Positions 1-7,943 of a stretch of DNA of 64,000 nt are shown here, in pieces (within the stretch, counting starts at the first letter, position 1; each line of letters starts with the position of its first letter). The translations under genes and the position numbers were made by a program. The notes under the pieces were generated by a model. The model made no database searches and was not told the DNA's origin. It saw only the letters and a program-made list of their open reading frames with translations. The stretch is from Bacillota bacterium (lineage in GTDB: Bacteria > Bacillota > Clostridia > Christensenellales > SZUA-584): assembly GCA_023410595.1 (NCBI GenBank), contig JAEYPO010000036.1, forward strand, positions 75,069-139,068, written 5' to 3'.

Positions 1-198
1 TTGTTAATGGCATTATAGAATAATTTATGGAATATGTCAATACATCTTTCAATAGTTTTCTAAAATAACAGTAGCGCCAGAAAAAGGCGATTTACGAGCA
101 AAGAATGTATATGCGATGAAGGGCGTTTATACGTTGAAAAGACGTTTTGCAGGCAAAAGAATGCCGCAGGCATCGGCTAAAGATACAGCGCATTAAAC

Positions 199-225
199 AA
201 AAAACTTTATATAAGACGATAAAGT
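199..225 (-). terminator. Weak intrinsic terminator of the Gld-like operon
   Basis: A 7-bp stem (ACTTTAT at 204-210 pairing with ATAAAGT at 219-225, 8-nt loop) is followed on the reverse strand by a U-run (A-run 199-204 on the given strand). It lies just beyond the end of the DUF4340 gene. The stem is AT-rich, so termination may be inefficient. Nothing else is recognised in bases 1-257. Confidence 0.4.
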
Positions 226-257
226 AAGATAATCGCCATGAGGGGAGAGGTAGTGTT

Positions 258-1571
258 TTATATGCCTTCCAATATTCTGTCCCTCCACCTCCTTATCAAA
301 TCTATCTTTCTCTCGCCAATGAAGAACGGCCTTGGCTCACCGTTCAATATCATGTAATAGGATAATTCGTTTCGTTTAACGAATTCCGCTTTTACTGTTT
401 CGGAATTGTCTTTAAGTTCAAGCATTACCGTAAGGTCGGGAGTACCGCCCGCATTATCCGGGTCATACCCTTCGGCGGTAAGAGCCATTATGTTAACATA
501 AAGAGTTGTAAACTGTTCCATGTTTACAGCCTTGCTATCGCAGGTAAACGAATCTTCAGCTTTTGTAGTATCTCTTGAAAACTCAACGACCGAACTGTCC
601 TCGATAATTACGACCTTGTTGACATCTCCTATGCCCACGCTTAAGGGGGCTTCATTGATAAACTCCGCAATTTTAAACCTTCGCGGGTCAAATGACTCCA
701 AAGACAGAGTGCAGATTTCGTCAGAGTCGTCAGTCTTTATGTATATGACTTGTTTTTCCTCGTCAACGTTTCCAAAGTAAATCTTCTGTGCGTTTTGCTT
801 GCTGTCTGTGAGTTCGAGGGTGTAGGCCGGGTTTTCAAGCCCGGTATCAATGCTTTCCGCGCCGGCTTCAATAAAGTCTCTTATTTTAAGCTCCGAAATG
901 TCATTCATCATCTCAGTTACGGCGTCGCCCCTTGCAGCGATTTTTAGAGGTTCGACGATTTCCCACATGTCTGAGCCGTCTGCGACAAGCATGAAGTCGC
1001 GCTGGCCCGATATATCCAAACCAATTGAGCTTATTGAATCTGGGTCCACCTTAAGTATTGTCCTGTCTCTGAATTCATTAACAGGGCGCAGGAAGCTTTC
1101 GACGTCATAAGACCCAAGGATATATACTTGTTCCCGCGCGGAATCCTTTGCGTAATACTGCACATTTGATGCTGTCATCTCGCCTATATAAAGAGTGTTC
1201 TCCGTGCCGTCGTCGAGTATGAATGAGATCGTCGCCTTTGGCTTGTCAAGCCCGTATGTGTGAAGATCATAAGAATCTTCCTCCAGCACTCTTGAAGCAA
1301 GGAAATCCTTCAGCCTGTTCTCGAGCGAGTCGACCACGCCGCCATCAATGTTATAGGGCCCGGGCTTTACCATTACCCAACCCTCCGGCTTTTTTACGAA
1401 GCTTATTTCGCTCTCTTGTGAAACTATGCTGATCTCCTCAACCGATCTGTCCTCATAGCTATATAGTGTCCGGTCCTGCTTGAAGGGCTCCTCTTTATTG
1501 AGGTAAATCACCAGCCATGTAATACCCGCTATTACCAGCAGCAGAATAAGAGCGATCCAGACTCTTTTCAT
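258..1571 (-). CDS. DUF4340 domain-containing membrane-anchored protein
   Basis: This 437-residue protein starts with a single membrane anchor (about residues 5-25) and continues as an extracytoplasmic protein rich in short beta-strand patterns. It contains a repeated unit resembling DUF4340: a phrase of the type 'YGLDKPKATISFILDDG' near residue 105 recurs as 'TGLENPAYTLELTDSK' near 245. DUF4340 proteins are regularly the last gene of Gld-type ABC operons in bacteria; their biochemical role is not known. The start codon overlaps the stop of the upstream GldG-like gene by 4 bp, which implies translational coupling. By context it is an accessory subunit of the exporter or gliding-type complex. 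Confidence 0.85.
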   Translation of the reverse strand: MKRVWIALILLLVIAGITWLVIYLNKEEPFKQDRTLYSYEDRSVEEISIVSQESEISFVKKPEGWVMVKPGPYNIDGGVVDSLENRLKDFLASRVLEEDSYDLHTYGLDKPKATISFILDDGTENTLYIGEMTASNVQYYAKDSAREQVYILGSYDVESFLRPVNEFRDRTILKVDPDSISSIGLDISGQRDFMLVADGSDMWEIVEPLKIAARGDAVTEMMNDISELKIRDFIEAGAESIDTGLENPAYTLELTDSKQNAQKIYFGNVDEEKQVIYIKTDDSDEICTLSLESFDPRRFKIAEFINEAPLSVGIGDVNKVVIIEDSSVVEFSRDTTKAEDSFTCDSKAVNMEQFTTLYVNIMALTAEGYDPDNAGGTPDLTVMLELKDNSETVKAEFVKRNELSYYMILNGEPRPFFIGERKIDLIRRWRDRILEGI

Positions 1572-3004
1572 AGATGTCTCCTTTTTATCCAGACAATAAA
1601 GCCCGCCAGGAATGCAAGCAGAGGTATTATCAGCACCGACACCGCCATGACTATAATATACATTTCTCCCTTGACAAACATCATATTGGCGTTAATCAGC
1701 TTGGGTCTTATGGCTATTGATTCGTCCCGGTCTCTGACCCAATTGGTAGCGTTCATAAAAAAGTCAAAGTTTCCCTGGGTGTCGATATAGTCGTCGTCTA
1801 CAAACATTGCGTTGCCTGCCACTATTATCTTTGTCTCGTCATATCTTAAGTCGGTATTGTCCTTGACTGCCGACACCGCCAGTACTGCGGGACCGTCCTT
1901 GTCCTCTCTGGTTTTGGTGGGCGTTGCGTCGTCTATGTTATATCTGACCCACGATTCATCCGAAGTCTTTAAAAGAGCTTCTACCGTCACGGTTCTGTCT
2001 ATCTCGCTGCTGGTCTCTATATTGCTGGAGAAGGGGAAGAGGACAAACAAACGGTCGTCGTTCAGTTTTTCCACCACGCTGTGTTGTGTATAGTAAGGGA
2101 CTAGATACATCTTGTTATTGGCGTAAAAGCTGTTGCTGTCCTCCTCCACAACGAAATTATTGGTAAACTGTATACCGTAGCTCAGCAAAAGGCTGTTGAA
2201 ATTAGGCAACTGCTCGCCCTGTGCAAGGATATCAAACAGGAATAATGCTCTTCCGCCTCTTATAAGGAACTCCTTGAATATTTCCTTTTCGTCATCGCCA
2301 AGATCCTTCTTGGGAGACACAACGACAATAGTATCCGCATCATCGGGAATCGCCCCGGTCTTTAGAATATTAAGACTGTCAACGACATACGCTTCGCCCT
2401 CTATTCTTGCCTTTAGCTTTGACAGCTCTGTATTTATGTCAGACTCTTTGTGGCCTTCCAGAAAGTATAGCTTTGGAAGATCTCCGGAAGTTATATGGGT
2501 AATAGCTCCCGTAAACTGCTGCTCGCCGTTGAACGCTTTGCCGTATGCGTAATCCTGCAGTATATAAATATCCGAGTTGTTTACTTTCTGTATCGCTCCG
2601 TTGCTTTCAAACACTATCGTGCCGTTGGAAATGCCTTCATCTTTTAAGTCGTACTTTCTTACGACAGCCGGGTTTTTATCGGCGTCAACAAACTCTATTT
2701 TGAGTTTGCCTCCCGAGTACTTCCTGTACTCCTCCAAAAGAGCTTTTATAGTCTGGTCTTCTCCGCCTTCCTCAGAGAGAGCAATTACATTCACTTCGCT
2801 CTTAAGGCCATCAAGAACGTCAATGGTCTGTTCGGAAAGAGTGAATATCTTTTCGGCAGTCATGTCGTAAGACCATGGGAGCATGTCCGCTAATATGTTG
2901 ACAATGATCAGAATTACGATAACCGCCAGCACGATAAATACTGAATTCAGCTTTTTCAGAACAGCTTTGACTTTATCGAAATTCTTAAATTCAGCCTTTT
3001 CCAT
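1568..3004 (-). CDS. GldG-like ABC transporter auxiliary protein
   Basis: The 478-residue protein has an N-terminal transmembrane helix (about 20-42), a large extracytoplasmic region and a C-terminal helix (about 447-470) ending in a basic tail. This is the architecture of GldG / ABC_transp_aux (PF09822) proteins. The early segment 'AEKIFTLSEQTIDVLDGL' is characteristic of that family, as is the central 'GGRALFLFD' stretch. GldG works with GldF and GldA in gliding bacteria; in non-gliding Firmicutes the substrate is unknown. It overlaps the permease gene upstream by 14 bp and the DUF4340 gene downstream by 4 bp, so the four genes form one operon. Confidence 0.88.
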   Translation of the reverse strand: MEKAEFKNFDKVKAVLKKLNSVFIVLAVIVILIIVNILADMLPWSYDMTAEKIFTLSEQTIDVLDGLKSEVNVIALSEEGGEDQTIKALLEEYRKYSGGKLKIEFVDADKNPAVVRKYDLKDEGISNGTIVFESNGAIQKVNNSDIYILQDYAYGKAFNGEQQFTGAITHITSGDLPKLYFLEGHKESDINTELSKLKARIEGEAYVVDSLNILKTGAIPDDADTIVVVSPKKDLGDDEKEIFKEFLIRGGRALFLFDILAQGEQLPNFNSLLLSYGIQFTNNFVVEEDSNSFYANNKMYLVPYYTQHSVVEKLNDDRLFVLFPFSSNIETSSEIDRTVTVEALLKTSDESWVRYNIDDATPTKTREDKDGPAVLAVSAVKDNTDLRYDETKIIVAGNAMFVDDDYIDTQGNFDFFMNATNWVRDRDESIAIRPKLINANMMFVKGEMYIIVMAVSVLIIPLLAFLAGFIVWIKRRHL

Positions 3005-3722
3005 GTCTAATGCCTCCTTTGTCCTGCAGCCTGCCTTTTACCACGACTATTGTTAAGAACACAAATCCGACCGCAAAGCTCAGATAGTATACAAGAGGCC
3101 CTATTTTCAGTATTCCATTGGCAAACTCCCCATACTTGCTTAAGATCGCAAACCAGGAGACGATGCGCTTTAAAAAGAGAAAAGGAATGGCGTTGGTGAG
3201 CAGCCCGACTATCATGAAACCAAACAGAAAACCGAAACCAATGATGGCTGACGTAACCTGGCTGTCGGTCAATGATGAAGCAAACAGGCATATCGCGATA
3301 TACGCCGCTCCCAGCAGCGCGAATCCAACGTATGAACCAATTATTGCTCCAAGAGAAGCCTTCCCGAAAATCATGATAAAGGCGGCGAATACTCCCGTAC
3401 CGCATAAAGTAACAAGATATACGAACAGCGCGGCAAAATATTTACCGAGTATTATGGATGTTATAGTGACGGGGGAGGTAAACAGTATCTGATCGGTCGA
3501 CATCCTCTTTTCTTCAGCCAGCAGCTTCATCGTAAGCACCGGGAATATGACGATGGACACGAAGTTCAGAACGCCAAGCATACCGTATATGTCGCCTCTT
3601 GCGCCCCATAAGTTGTATATCGAAAAAACAACTCCTGAGAGAAGCAGAAAAAGCCCCATGAATACATAACCAAATGGAGTAAGAAAATAAACGGACACCT
3701 CTTTTTTAAATACTGCCAGCAT
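2991..3722 (-). CDS. ABC transporter permease (GldF/ABC-2 type)
   Basis: A 243-residue integral membrane protein with about six hydrophobic segments. The N-terminal 'FKKEVSVYFLTPFGYVFMGLF' region is typical of GldF-like ABC-2 permeases, in which a short cytoplasmic amphipathic start precedes the first helix. The loop 'LLAEEKRMSTDQILFTSPVT' (about 65-85) is the conserved ABC-2 coupling region contacting the ATPase. It sits 3 bp after the ATPase gene and overlaps the GldG-like gene. It should form the membrane channel with the ATPase at 3726-4691. The substrate cannot be inferred. Confidence 0.9.
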   Translation of the reverse strand: MLAVFKKEVSVYFLTPFGYVFMGLFLLLSGVVFSIYNLWGARGDIYGMLGVLNFVSIVIFPVLTMKLLAEEKRMSTDQILFTSPVTITSIILGKYFAALFVYLVTLCGTGVFAAFIMIFGKASLGAIIGSYVGFALLGAAYIAICLFASSLTDSQVTSAIIGFGFLFGFMIVGLLTNAIPFLFLKRIVSWFAILSKYGEFANGILKIGPLVYYLSFAVGFVFLTIVVVKGRLQDKGGIRHGKG

Positions 3723-3725
3723 AGC

Positions 3726-4691
3726 CTATTCCACCTCCGTGATCTCATTTTCTTCTGAAGTAAGCTGCAGGAATATATCTTCCAGATTGACGGCGACTGA
3801 TTTTATTTCATGTATCGGATAACCCAGTTCGGCCATTTTGAAGAACAGCGGGGTTCTTACGTCAACTGATTTTGTGTTTTCGATCAGGTAATTGAAAAGG
3901 CCTGCGCTAATATCGCTTTTATCCTGACTTTGCTTAACGCTTTTAACGCCGTCTATTCCTCTGATGATATCCGCTATCCGCTCTCCCGGACCTTTTATTT
4001 TTGCCTGGAAGCATTCGGCGGCGGCCATATTCTTTGCGAGGTTTTCGGGGGTATCGATGGCGGCAATTTCGCCTTTCTTGATGATAATCACCTTGTCGCA
4101 GATCATGCTGACTTCAGCCAGTATATGGGAGCTTAGTATTATTGTATGCTCCTTCCCAAGGCTCTTTATAAGCGAGCGCATCTCCTGTATTTGCTTTGGA
4201 TCAAGTCCAACAGTCGGCTCGTCCATAATTAGCACGTCGGGGCTGGAAACGAGCGCCTGCGCAAGCCCGACCCTTTGCCTGTAGCCTTTTGAAAGGTTTT
4301 TGATCAATCTGTCCTTCACATCGGCTATTTTTACGAGATCCATTATTTCGTTTATATGCGATTCCCTTTTCTGTCTGCTATAGCCTTTAAGATCGCATAT
4401 AAACTTTAGATATGATTTTACTTTCAGCTCCGGATAAAGCGGCGGAATCTCAGGAAGGTAACCCAGCCTTTTCTTTGCCTCAAGCGGTTTCTCGGCAATA
4501 TCATACCCGCCTATCAAAACCTTTCCTTCCGTCGGAGGGCGGTAACCGGTAATAACATTCATAGTAGTAGACTTGCCCGCACCGTTTGGCCCGAGAAACC
4601 CCAGTATTTCGCCTTTTTCCGCAGTAAAACTGATGTTTTTGACACCTATTTTATTACCATACTTTTTGGTAAGGTTTATTACCTCAACCAT
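3726..4691 (-). CDS. ABC transporter ATP-binding protein (GldA-like)
   Basis: A 321-residue ABC ATPase. The Walker A motif GPNGAGKST lies near residue 36, the signature LSKGYRQRVGLAQAL near 135, Walker B VLIMDEPTVGLD near 155 and the switch histidine in SSHIL near 190. A C-terminal extension of about 90 residues, ending acidic, is typical of the GldA/CcmA-like exporters. An open frame extends 33 codons further upstream, but the ATG at 4691 is chosen because GGAGGTACG precedes it and homology starts there (MVEVINLTKKYG). It is the first gene of the operon and is driven by the promoter at 4781-4809. Confidence 0.92.
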   Translation of the reverse strand: MVEVINLTKKYGNKIGVKNISFTAEKGEILGFLGPNGAGKSTTMNVITGYRPPTEGKVLIGGYDIAEKPLEAKKRLGYLPEIPPLYPELKVKSYLKFICDLKGYSRQKRESHINEIMDLVKIADVKDRLIKNLSKGYRQRVGLAQALVSSPDVLIMDEPTVGLDPKQIQEMRSLIKSLGKEHTIILSSHILAEVSMICDKVIIIKKGEIAAIDTPENLAKNMAAAECFQAKIKGPGERIADIIRGIDGVKSVKQSQDKSDISAGLFNYLIENTKSVDVRTPLFFKMAELGYPIHEIKSVAVNLEDIFLQLTSEENEITEVE

Positions 4692-4766
4692 ATTTGCGTA
4701 CCTCCAAAATGTTAAAGAAAGGTTTAAACAGCGATTGCGAGTATAAATAATGAATGAAAAATATAA

Positions 4767-4809
4767 GTGATAACAATTGGATAATAACATTTGTTATTAC
4801 ATATGTCAA
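4767..4809 (-). promoter_or_regulatory. Sigma-A promoter with overlapping operator-like inverted repeat
   Basis: On the reverse strand a consensus TTGACA (4809-4804) and TATTAT (4786-4781) are separated by exactly 17 bp, upstream of the Gld-like ABC operon. An inverted repeat, GTGATAACAA (4767-4776) and TTGTTATTAC (4791-4800), matches at 9 of 10 positions with a 14-bp spacer. It straddles the -10 element. This is the geometry of a repressor operator; no regulator gene is adjacent. Confidence 0.65.
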
Positions 4810-4877
4810 TCATTTGACGTTGAATATGAAAGTGTTTATGAAAAGTCGAACTTAGTGAAAATGGTATTAAAGAAACA

Positions 4878-5669
4878 CTAATAGATACTCATTATAGAAT
4901 TGGTTCCTTCGTTCTGACGCGAGAAAAAAACCACGGTCCTTCCATTAAGCCTGTATTCGAGTTCGTAAGCCGCATTTATCGGTGTTTCGACCCAAGTCTG
5001 ACGGACGCTTGTCTTACCGAGTTTATCCTGTATTTGCGCAAAATCCATTCCCGATTTAGCGCCGCCGATTTCTATTGTATCTTGGCAGTATACGCGACCT
5101 ACTTTCCCATCTTTGTCAAAAGCCGCCGTAAAGCCCTCTTCGCTGTATAGAAAGCCTTCCATATAGCCGTTATAATCGACAGATACTTTACTGTAATCGC
5201 TTCCGAACTTATCTTCTAATTGCTGCGCAGTCATACCGATTGAATCAAATATGTCTTTTATAATGGCAGTTTCCGGAGCCGTGATCTCAGCTATACCGTC
5301 TTCTTCTGCAGAACCTTCATAAGACGCAATGGATTCTGCGGACAAGGGATTGCTTGTATCAAGCTCGCCGCCAATAGCGATAAATATATTGCCCTCGTTA
5401 TCATCGACATAGTATCCAGCCGACATCCTGTTGGAAAAAACGACCTGTATGAAGTAGTATCTAACGCTATCTACTACCTTGTCCATGTCCGGATATGAGT
5501 CTATATCTATATCGCCTGAGCCGCTGCTTAAAGCCTCTATTTTTTGTATAGCCTGTTCTCTGGTAATGTTTGCGCCGCTCCCGCTTCCCGCGTCCGGGGA
5601 ATTACACGCGCAAAACATTACGGCAATAACAACCGACAGAAACAAAACCGCTTTTGCTTTCATCCGCAA
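4878..5669 (-). CDS. Predicted lipoprotein, function unknown
   Basis: The 263-residue product has an N-terminal signal with a lipobox-like 'MFCAC' around residues 18-22, followed by a Gly/Ser-rich linker, so it should be a surface lipoprotein. The C-terminal half (from about residue 150) reads like a DUF4309-type domain: a phrase 'IGMTAQQLEDKFG' reappears in similar form as 'MDFAQIQDKLGKT'. Nothing indicates an enzymatic role. It is monocistronic, with its own promoter at 5715-5743, and ends about 190 bp before the ABC operon promoter. Confidence 0.7.
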   Translation of the reverse strand: MRMKAKAVLFLSVVIAVMFCACNSPDAGSGSGANITREQAIQKIEALSSGSGDIDIDSYPDMDKVVDSVRYYFIQVVFSNRMSAGYYVDDNEGNIFIAIGGELDTSNPLSAESIASYEGSAEEDGIAEITAPETAIIKDIFDSIGMTAQQLEDKFGSDYSKVSVDYNGYMEGFLYSEEGFTAAFDKDGKVGRVYCQDTIEIGGAKSGMDFAQIQDKLGKTSVRQTWVETPINAAYELEYRLNGRTVVFFSRQNEGTNSIMSIY

Positions 5670-5714
5670 TCTCCCTTTTGGCTAAACTGCAATAAATTAT
5701 CAATGCAGGTGTCA

Positions 5715-5743
5715 ATTATACTACTAAGTCATAGTGTAAACAA
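5715..5743 (-). promoter_or_regulatory. Promoter of the lipoprotein gene
   Basis: Reverse-strand TTGTTT (5743-5738) and perfect TATAAT (5720-5715) with a 17-bp spacer, about 45 bp upstream of the lipoprotein start codon. Confidence 0.55.
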
Positions 5744-5835
5744 GCCAAATTATTCAAATAGAAGTCAACATGGGGCTATGTACATGTCAGAGTTTACCGA
5801 TAAAAATTAACGCTTCCCGAAAGATAGTATAGCGC

Positions 5836-6408
5836 TTATTCGCGAAATACCAGCGTTTGGTTTTCCATACTGTCTATGATGGCGAGGCTCTTAAGATTAT
5901 ATCCGGCTTCGCGAAGCTTGTCGCCGCCGCCCTGAAAACCTTTTTCAATTACCACGCCTATGCCGGCGACGGCGGCGCCCGCCTGAGCGCTTATGTCAAG
6001 AAGTCCGCGCTGCGCTTTGCCGGTGGCAAGTATATCGTCAATAATCAATATCCTGTCGTCGGGGCCTAAGAAACGCTTTTCAAGAATGACGGTATAATCT
6101 TTGCCGCGGGTATAGCTGGTAACCGTTGTAGAGTAAACATCGCCGTCTATGTTCTTGCTTTCGGATTTTTTTGCAAAAACGATTGGCACGCCGAAATGCT
6201 GAGCGGTGGCGCAGGCTATTGCTATACCGCTCGCTTCAATCGTGATTATTTTCGTAATGTTTTCGCCGCTGAAAAGGCGCTTGAATTCCTTGCCGATTTC
6301 TCCAAGCAGCTCAATATCGACCTGATGGTTTATAAAACTATCCACTTTAATGATGTGGCCGTCCTTTACCCTGCCGTCTCTTAAAATGCGTTCTTTCAAA
6401 AGCTCCAT
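5836..6408 (-). CDS. xpt: Xanthine phosphoribosyltransferase
   Basis: The 190-residue protein matches xanthine phosphoribosyltransferase in length and in its motifs. The N-terminus 'MELLKERILRDGRVKDGHIIKVDSF' type region binds the purine. The PRPP loop 'ILIIDDILATGKA' lies near residues 122-134. It converts xanthine and PRPP to XMP in purine salvage, in the cytosol. In many Firmicutes xpt follows a guanine riboswitch and is co-transcribed with a permease. Here the gene is single and the 150-bp upstream region shows only an ordinary promoter (6441-6469), with no recognisable purine aptamer. Confidence 0.93.
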   Translation of the reverse strand: MELLKERILRDGRVKDGHIIKVDSFINHQVDIELLGEIGKEFKRLFSGENITKIITIEASGIAIACATAQHFGVPIVFAKKSESKNIDGDVYSTTVTSYTRGKDYTVILEKRFLGPDDRILIIDDILATGKAQRGLLDISAQAGAAVAGIGVVIEKGFQGGGDKLREAGYNLKSLAIIDSMENQTLVFRE

Positions 6409-6440
6409 TAGAGAATCCTCATTCGATATATATTTGTACT

Positions 6441-6469
6441 ATTATAACCGCGGCAACGAATCTTGGGAA
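6441..6469 (-). promoter_or_regulatory. Promoter of xpt
   Basis: Reverse-strand TTCCCA (6469-6464), 17-bp spacer and perfect TATAAT (6446-6441). A GAGGAT ribosome site and the xpt start follow within 40 bp, leaving no room for a riboswitch leader. Confidence 0.5.
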
Positions 6470-6561
6470 GAATAAACACGAAATTAGTTTTGCTGTTTTG
6501 TCATTTTGTTCGGAAATATTTTGTATTCCGGGACATACTAAAACAAAAAGGGAGTAAAAGT

Positions 6562-6903
6562 ATGCAGACACTCGTTTGCGAGGCTGTGGATTGCATATAC
6601 AACGACAGCCAAAGATGCGGCGCCAATGTTATACAGGTGAATTACACACGGCAGGATACGTACTGCGATACGTACACGAAGGAGGATTCCTTTGTGGCTG
6701 ATCAGGCCGGCAAGATGCCGCACATTGGGGAAAGCGCGCAGGACACCGAATTCGGCGCGGACATAATAGGCGCGCCGCGCATTTCCTGTACGGCGGCCAC
6801 TTGCGTTTACAACAAGGCGTTCCGCTGCAAAGCGCGGGGCATCGAAATAGACGACCCGCACGACTCCAATGTGTGCAACTGCAATACATATAGGCCCAAA
6901 TAA
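6562..6903 (+). CDS. Tandem DUF1540 cysteine-rich protein
   Basis: The ATG at 6562 follows an AAAGGGAG ribosome site, giving 113 residues; the longer open frame from 6463 lacks one. The protein carries two DUF1540 units, each beginning with a C-x4-C-x-YN pattern followed by C and a beta-strand: 'CEAVDCIYNDSQRC' near the start and 'CTAATCVYNKAFRC' near residue 75. The four-cysteine spacing suggests bound metal. DUF1540 proteins are common in spore-forming Firmicutes and their function is not established. The gene is monocistronic, divergent from xpt, and ends at a bidirectional hairpin. Confidence 0.85.
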   Translation: MQTLVCEAVDCIYNDSQRCGANVIQVNYTRQDTYCDTYTKEDSFVADQAGKMPHIGESAQDTEFGADIIGAPRISCTAATCVYNKAFRCKARGIEIDDPHDSNVCNCNTYRPK

Positions 6904-6930
6904 CCGGCGCCGCGCCTTAACTTAAAAAAC

Positions 6931-6968
6931 AAAAAAGCTTCCGGTAATATATCGGAAGCCATTTTTTG
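6931..6968. terminator. Bidirectional intrinsic terminator
   Basis: The stem GCTTCCG (6937-6943) pairs with CGGAAGC (6953-6959), flanked by an A-run on the left and a T-run on the right. It serves the DUF1540 gene on the forward strand and the zinc-ribbon gene on the reverse strand. Confidence 0.75.
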
Positions 6969-6977
6969 TGTGTAATT

Positions 6978-7273
6978 TTATAATGCCGAGCCGCAGTTCT
7001 GACAGAACACTGAACCCGGAGCATACGGAGCCCCGCACTTCGGGCAGACGCTGGGAGCGGGCGGCGGCATATATGCGGGTGGTGCGGCAGCGACGGGAGC
7101 GGCCATGCGCATGAGCGTATCGTTTATTTTTCTAAAGCGGCTTTCTGACGGAACAGAGCGACTACAGCGAGAATTGCCAATAGCAGCACCACAGCGGCAA
7201 AAGCGCAGATTGCGATAATGGTCGTCGAATCAAGGCCCATTGTATAAGTGCCGTTTAAGATATCCTCAGCCAT
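6978..7273 (-). pseudogene. Small membrane protein with C-terminal zinc ribbon, interrupted by a frameshift
   Basis: An ATG at 7273 with a strong GGGAGG site opens a 49-codon frame: a short extracytoplasmic start, one transmembrane helix (about residues 18-42) and 'FRQKAALEK', then stop at 7124-7126. In the -1 frame the sequence continues directly as 'INDTLMRMAAP', a Pro/Ala linker and a four-cysteine zinc ribbon (CPKCG ... CQNCG) ending at 6978. The break falls in a run of five A residues; six would restore one 98-residue protein. This may be a mutation, a sequencing error or a slippage site. Its own promoter lies at 7313-7341. Confidence 0.6.
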
Positions 7274-7312
7274 AACTAACCTCCCTTTAATGTGTCATTA
7301 TTATATAACATT

Positions 7313-7341
7313 ATTATACGCATATTGCCAGCAAAAAGCAA
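7313..7341 (-). promoter_or_regulatory. Promoter of the zinc-ribbon gene
   Basis: Reverse-strand TTGCTT (7341-7336), 17-bp spacer, perfect TATAAT (7318-7313), about 40 bp before the start codon at 7273. Its presence makes it less likely that this gene depends on the riboswitch upstream. Confidence 0.6.
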
Positions 7342-7473
7342 TATTCATAATGCCATAGCCGCGGCTTCGCGGCATAAAGGAGCCATTATTTACACCCTAT
7401 CAAGCCTCACGTCTTGCTGGGGACCCTGTATACACACCACAAAAAGCGTCATGACTTTTTGAGGACCCAGTAC

Positions 7474-7507
7474 AAAAGGAAAACCACAGCAACAGCTGTG
7501 GCTTCCT
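7474..7507 (-). terminator. Terminator hairpin downstream of the c-di-GMP riboswitch
   Basis: CCACAGC (7484-7490) pairs with GCTGTGG (7495-7501), extended by weaker flanking pairs. On the reverse strand it is followed by the U-rich TTTTCCTTTTG. It lies about 190 nt downstream of the aptamer and could be either the expression platform or the end of a short RNA. Confidence 0.6.
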
Positions 7508-7536
7508 CCGCCTTTTCGGCATAAAACTTATATGCA

Positions 7537-7654
7537 GGGGATGGTTTATTCTTCAAGTAAGGTGCGAATGTTGTTATAAACCATATTGCGATTTTTAGTG
7601 TAAATCTGGGTGGCAGCTATACTGTAAATAATGCTTTAGACTGCATCCCCTTTA
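7537..7654 (-). ncRNA. Structured RNA segment between riboswitch and terminator
   Basis: Two mutually overlapping pairings are visible. CATCCCC (7644-7650) with GGGGATG (7537-7543) would close the whole segment. ATGGTTTAT (7541-7549) with ATAAACCAT (7576-7584) forms a perfect 9-bp local hairpin sharing bases 7541-7543. They could be alternative states of a riboswitch expression platform. No open frame longer than about a dozen codons with a ribosome site is present. No Rfam family is recognised. Confidence 0.4.
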
Positions 7655-7699
7655 TATAAACCCTGCGGATCAGGGCTTAGGCGCAAAATAAAAACTTCT

Positions 7700-7797
7700 A
7701 TGTTCGGCAGCCGGGCTGTCCTGTCCGTCACATAATGTGACGGGTTTAGACCCCTTAGCTTTGCGCCCCCGGTTTTCGCCGAGTTTGCCGTTATCGG
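7700..7797 (-). promoter_or_regulatory. Cyclic-di-GMP-I (GEMM-I) riboswitch aptamer
   Basis: Read on the reverse strand, the segment shows the GEMM-I signature in order: CGGCAAAC, a short hairpin capped by a GNRA-like CGAA loop, the invariant GGCGCAAAGC, GGGTCTAAAC-like joining region, a second hairpin with a GTCACA/TGTGAC stem, and the closing GCTGCCG pairing with CGGCA. A -10 element sits 24 bp upstream. Class I aptamers bind c-di-GMP (some variants cGAMP). No gene follows before the terminator at 7474-7507; the next gene (7273) has its own promoter. Confidence 0.85.
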
Positions 7798-7820
7798 TAT
7801 AAAAGCTTTTGCTTAATTAT

Positions 7821-7826
7821 ATTATA
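7821..7826 (-). promoter_or_regulatory. -10 element of the riboswitch transcript
   Basis: A perfect TATAAT on the reverse strand (ATTATA at 7821-7826). The -35 region is weak (TTTCA-like). The expected start near 7814 would place the aptamer at the very 5' end of the RNA. Confidence 0.45.
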
Positions 7827-7913
7827 CCACCAATGAAAAATATTGAAACATTCTTTTTAAAAAGTCTAATTTAAAATTTTATGGGTAATATTATATTAGA
7901 CGGACTTAAAGTA

Positions 7914-7943
7914 TTGACAACCGCCCAGAGCAGATTATATAAT
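7914..7943 (+). promoter_or_regulatory. Promoter of rho
   Basis: TTGACA (7914-7919) and TATAAT (7938-7943), both perfect, with an 18-bp spacer. The resulting leader before rho is about 120 nt, without a recognised regulatory RNA. Confidence 0.65.

Noticed and set aside
6409..6561. Possible purine riboswitch ahead of xpt
   Set aside because: The expected aptamer bases and paired loops are absent, and a plain promoter lies within 40-60 bp of the start.
7608..7615. GGGTGGCA resembling a T-box core
   Set aside because: The surrounding bases lack the ACCGCG continuation and no synthetase gene follows in this direction, unlike the genuine T-box at 38684-38700.
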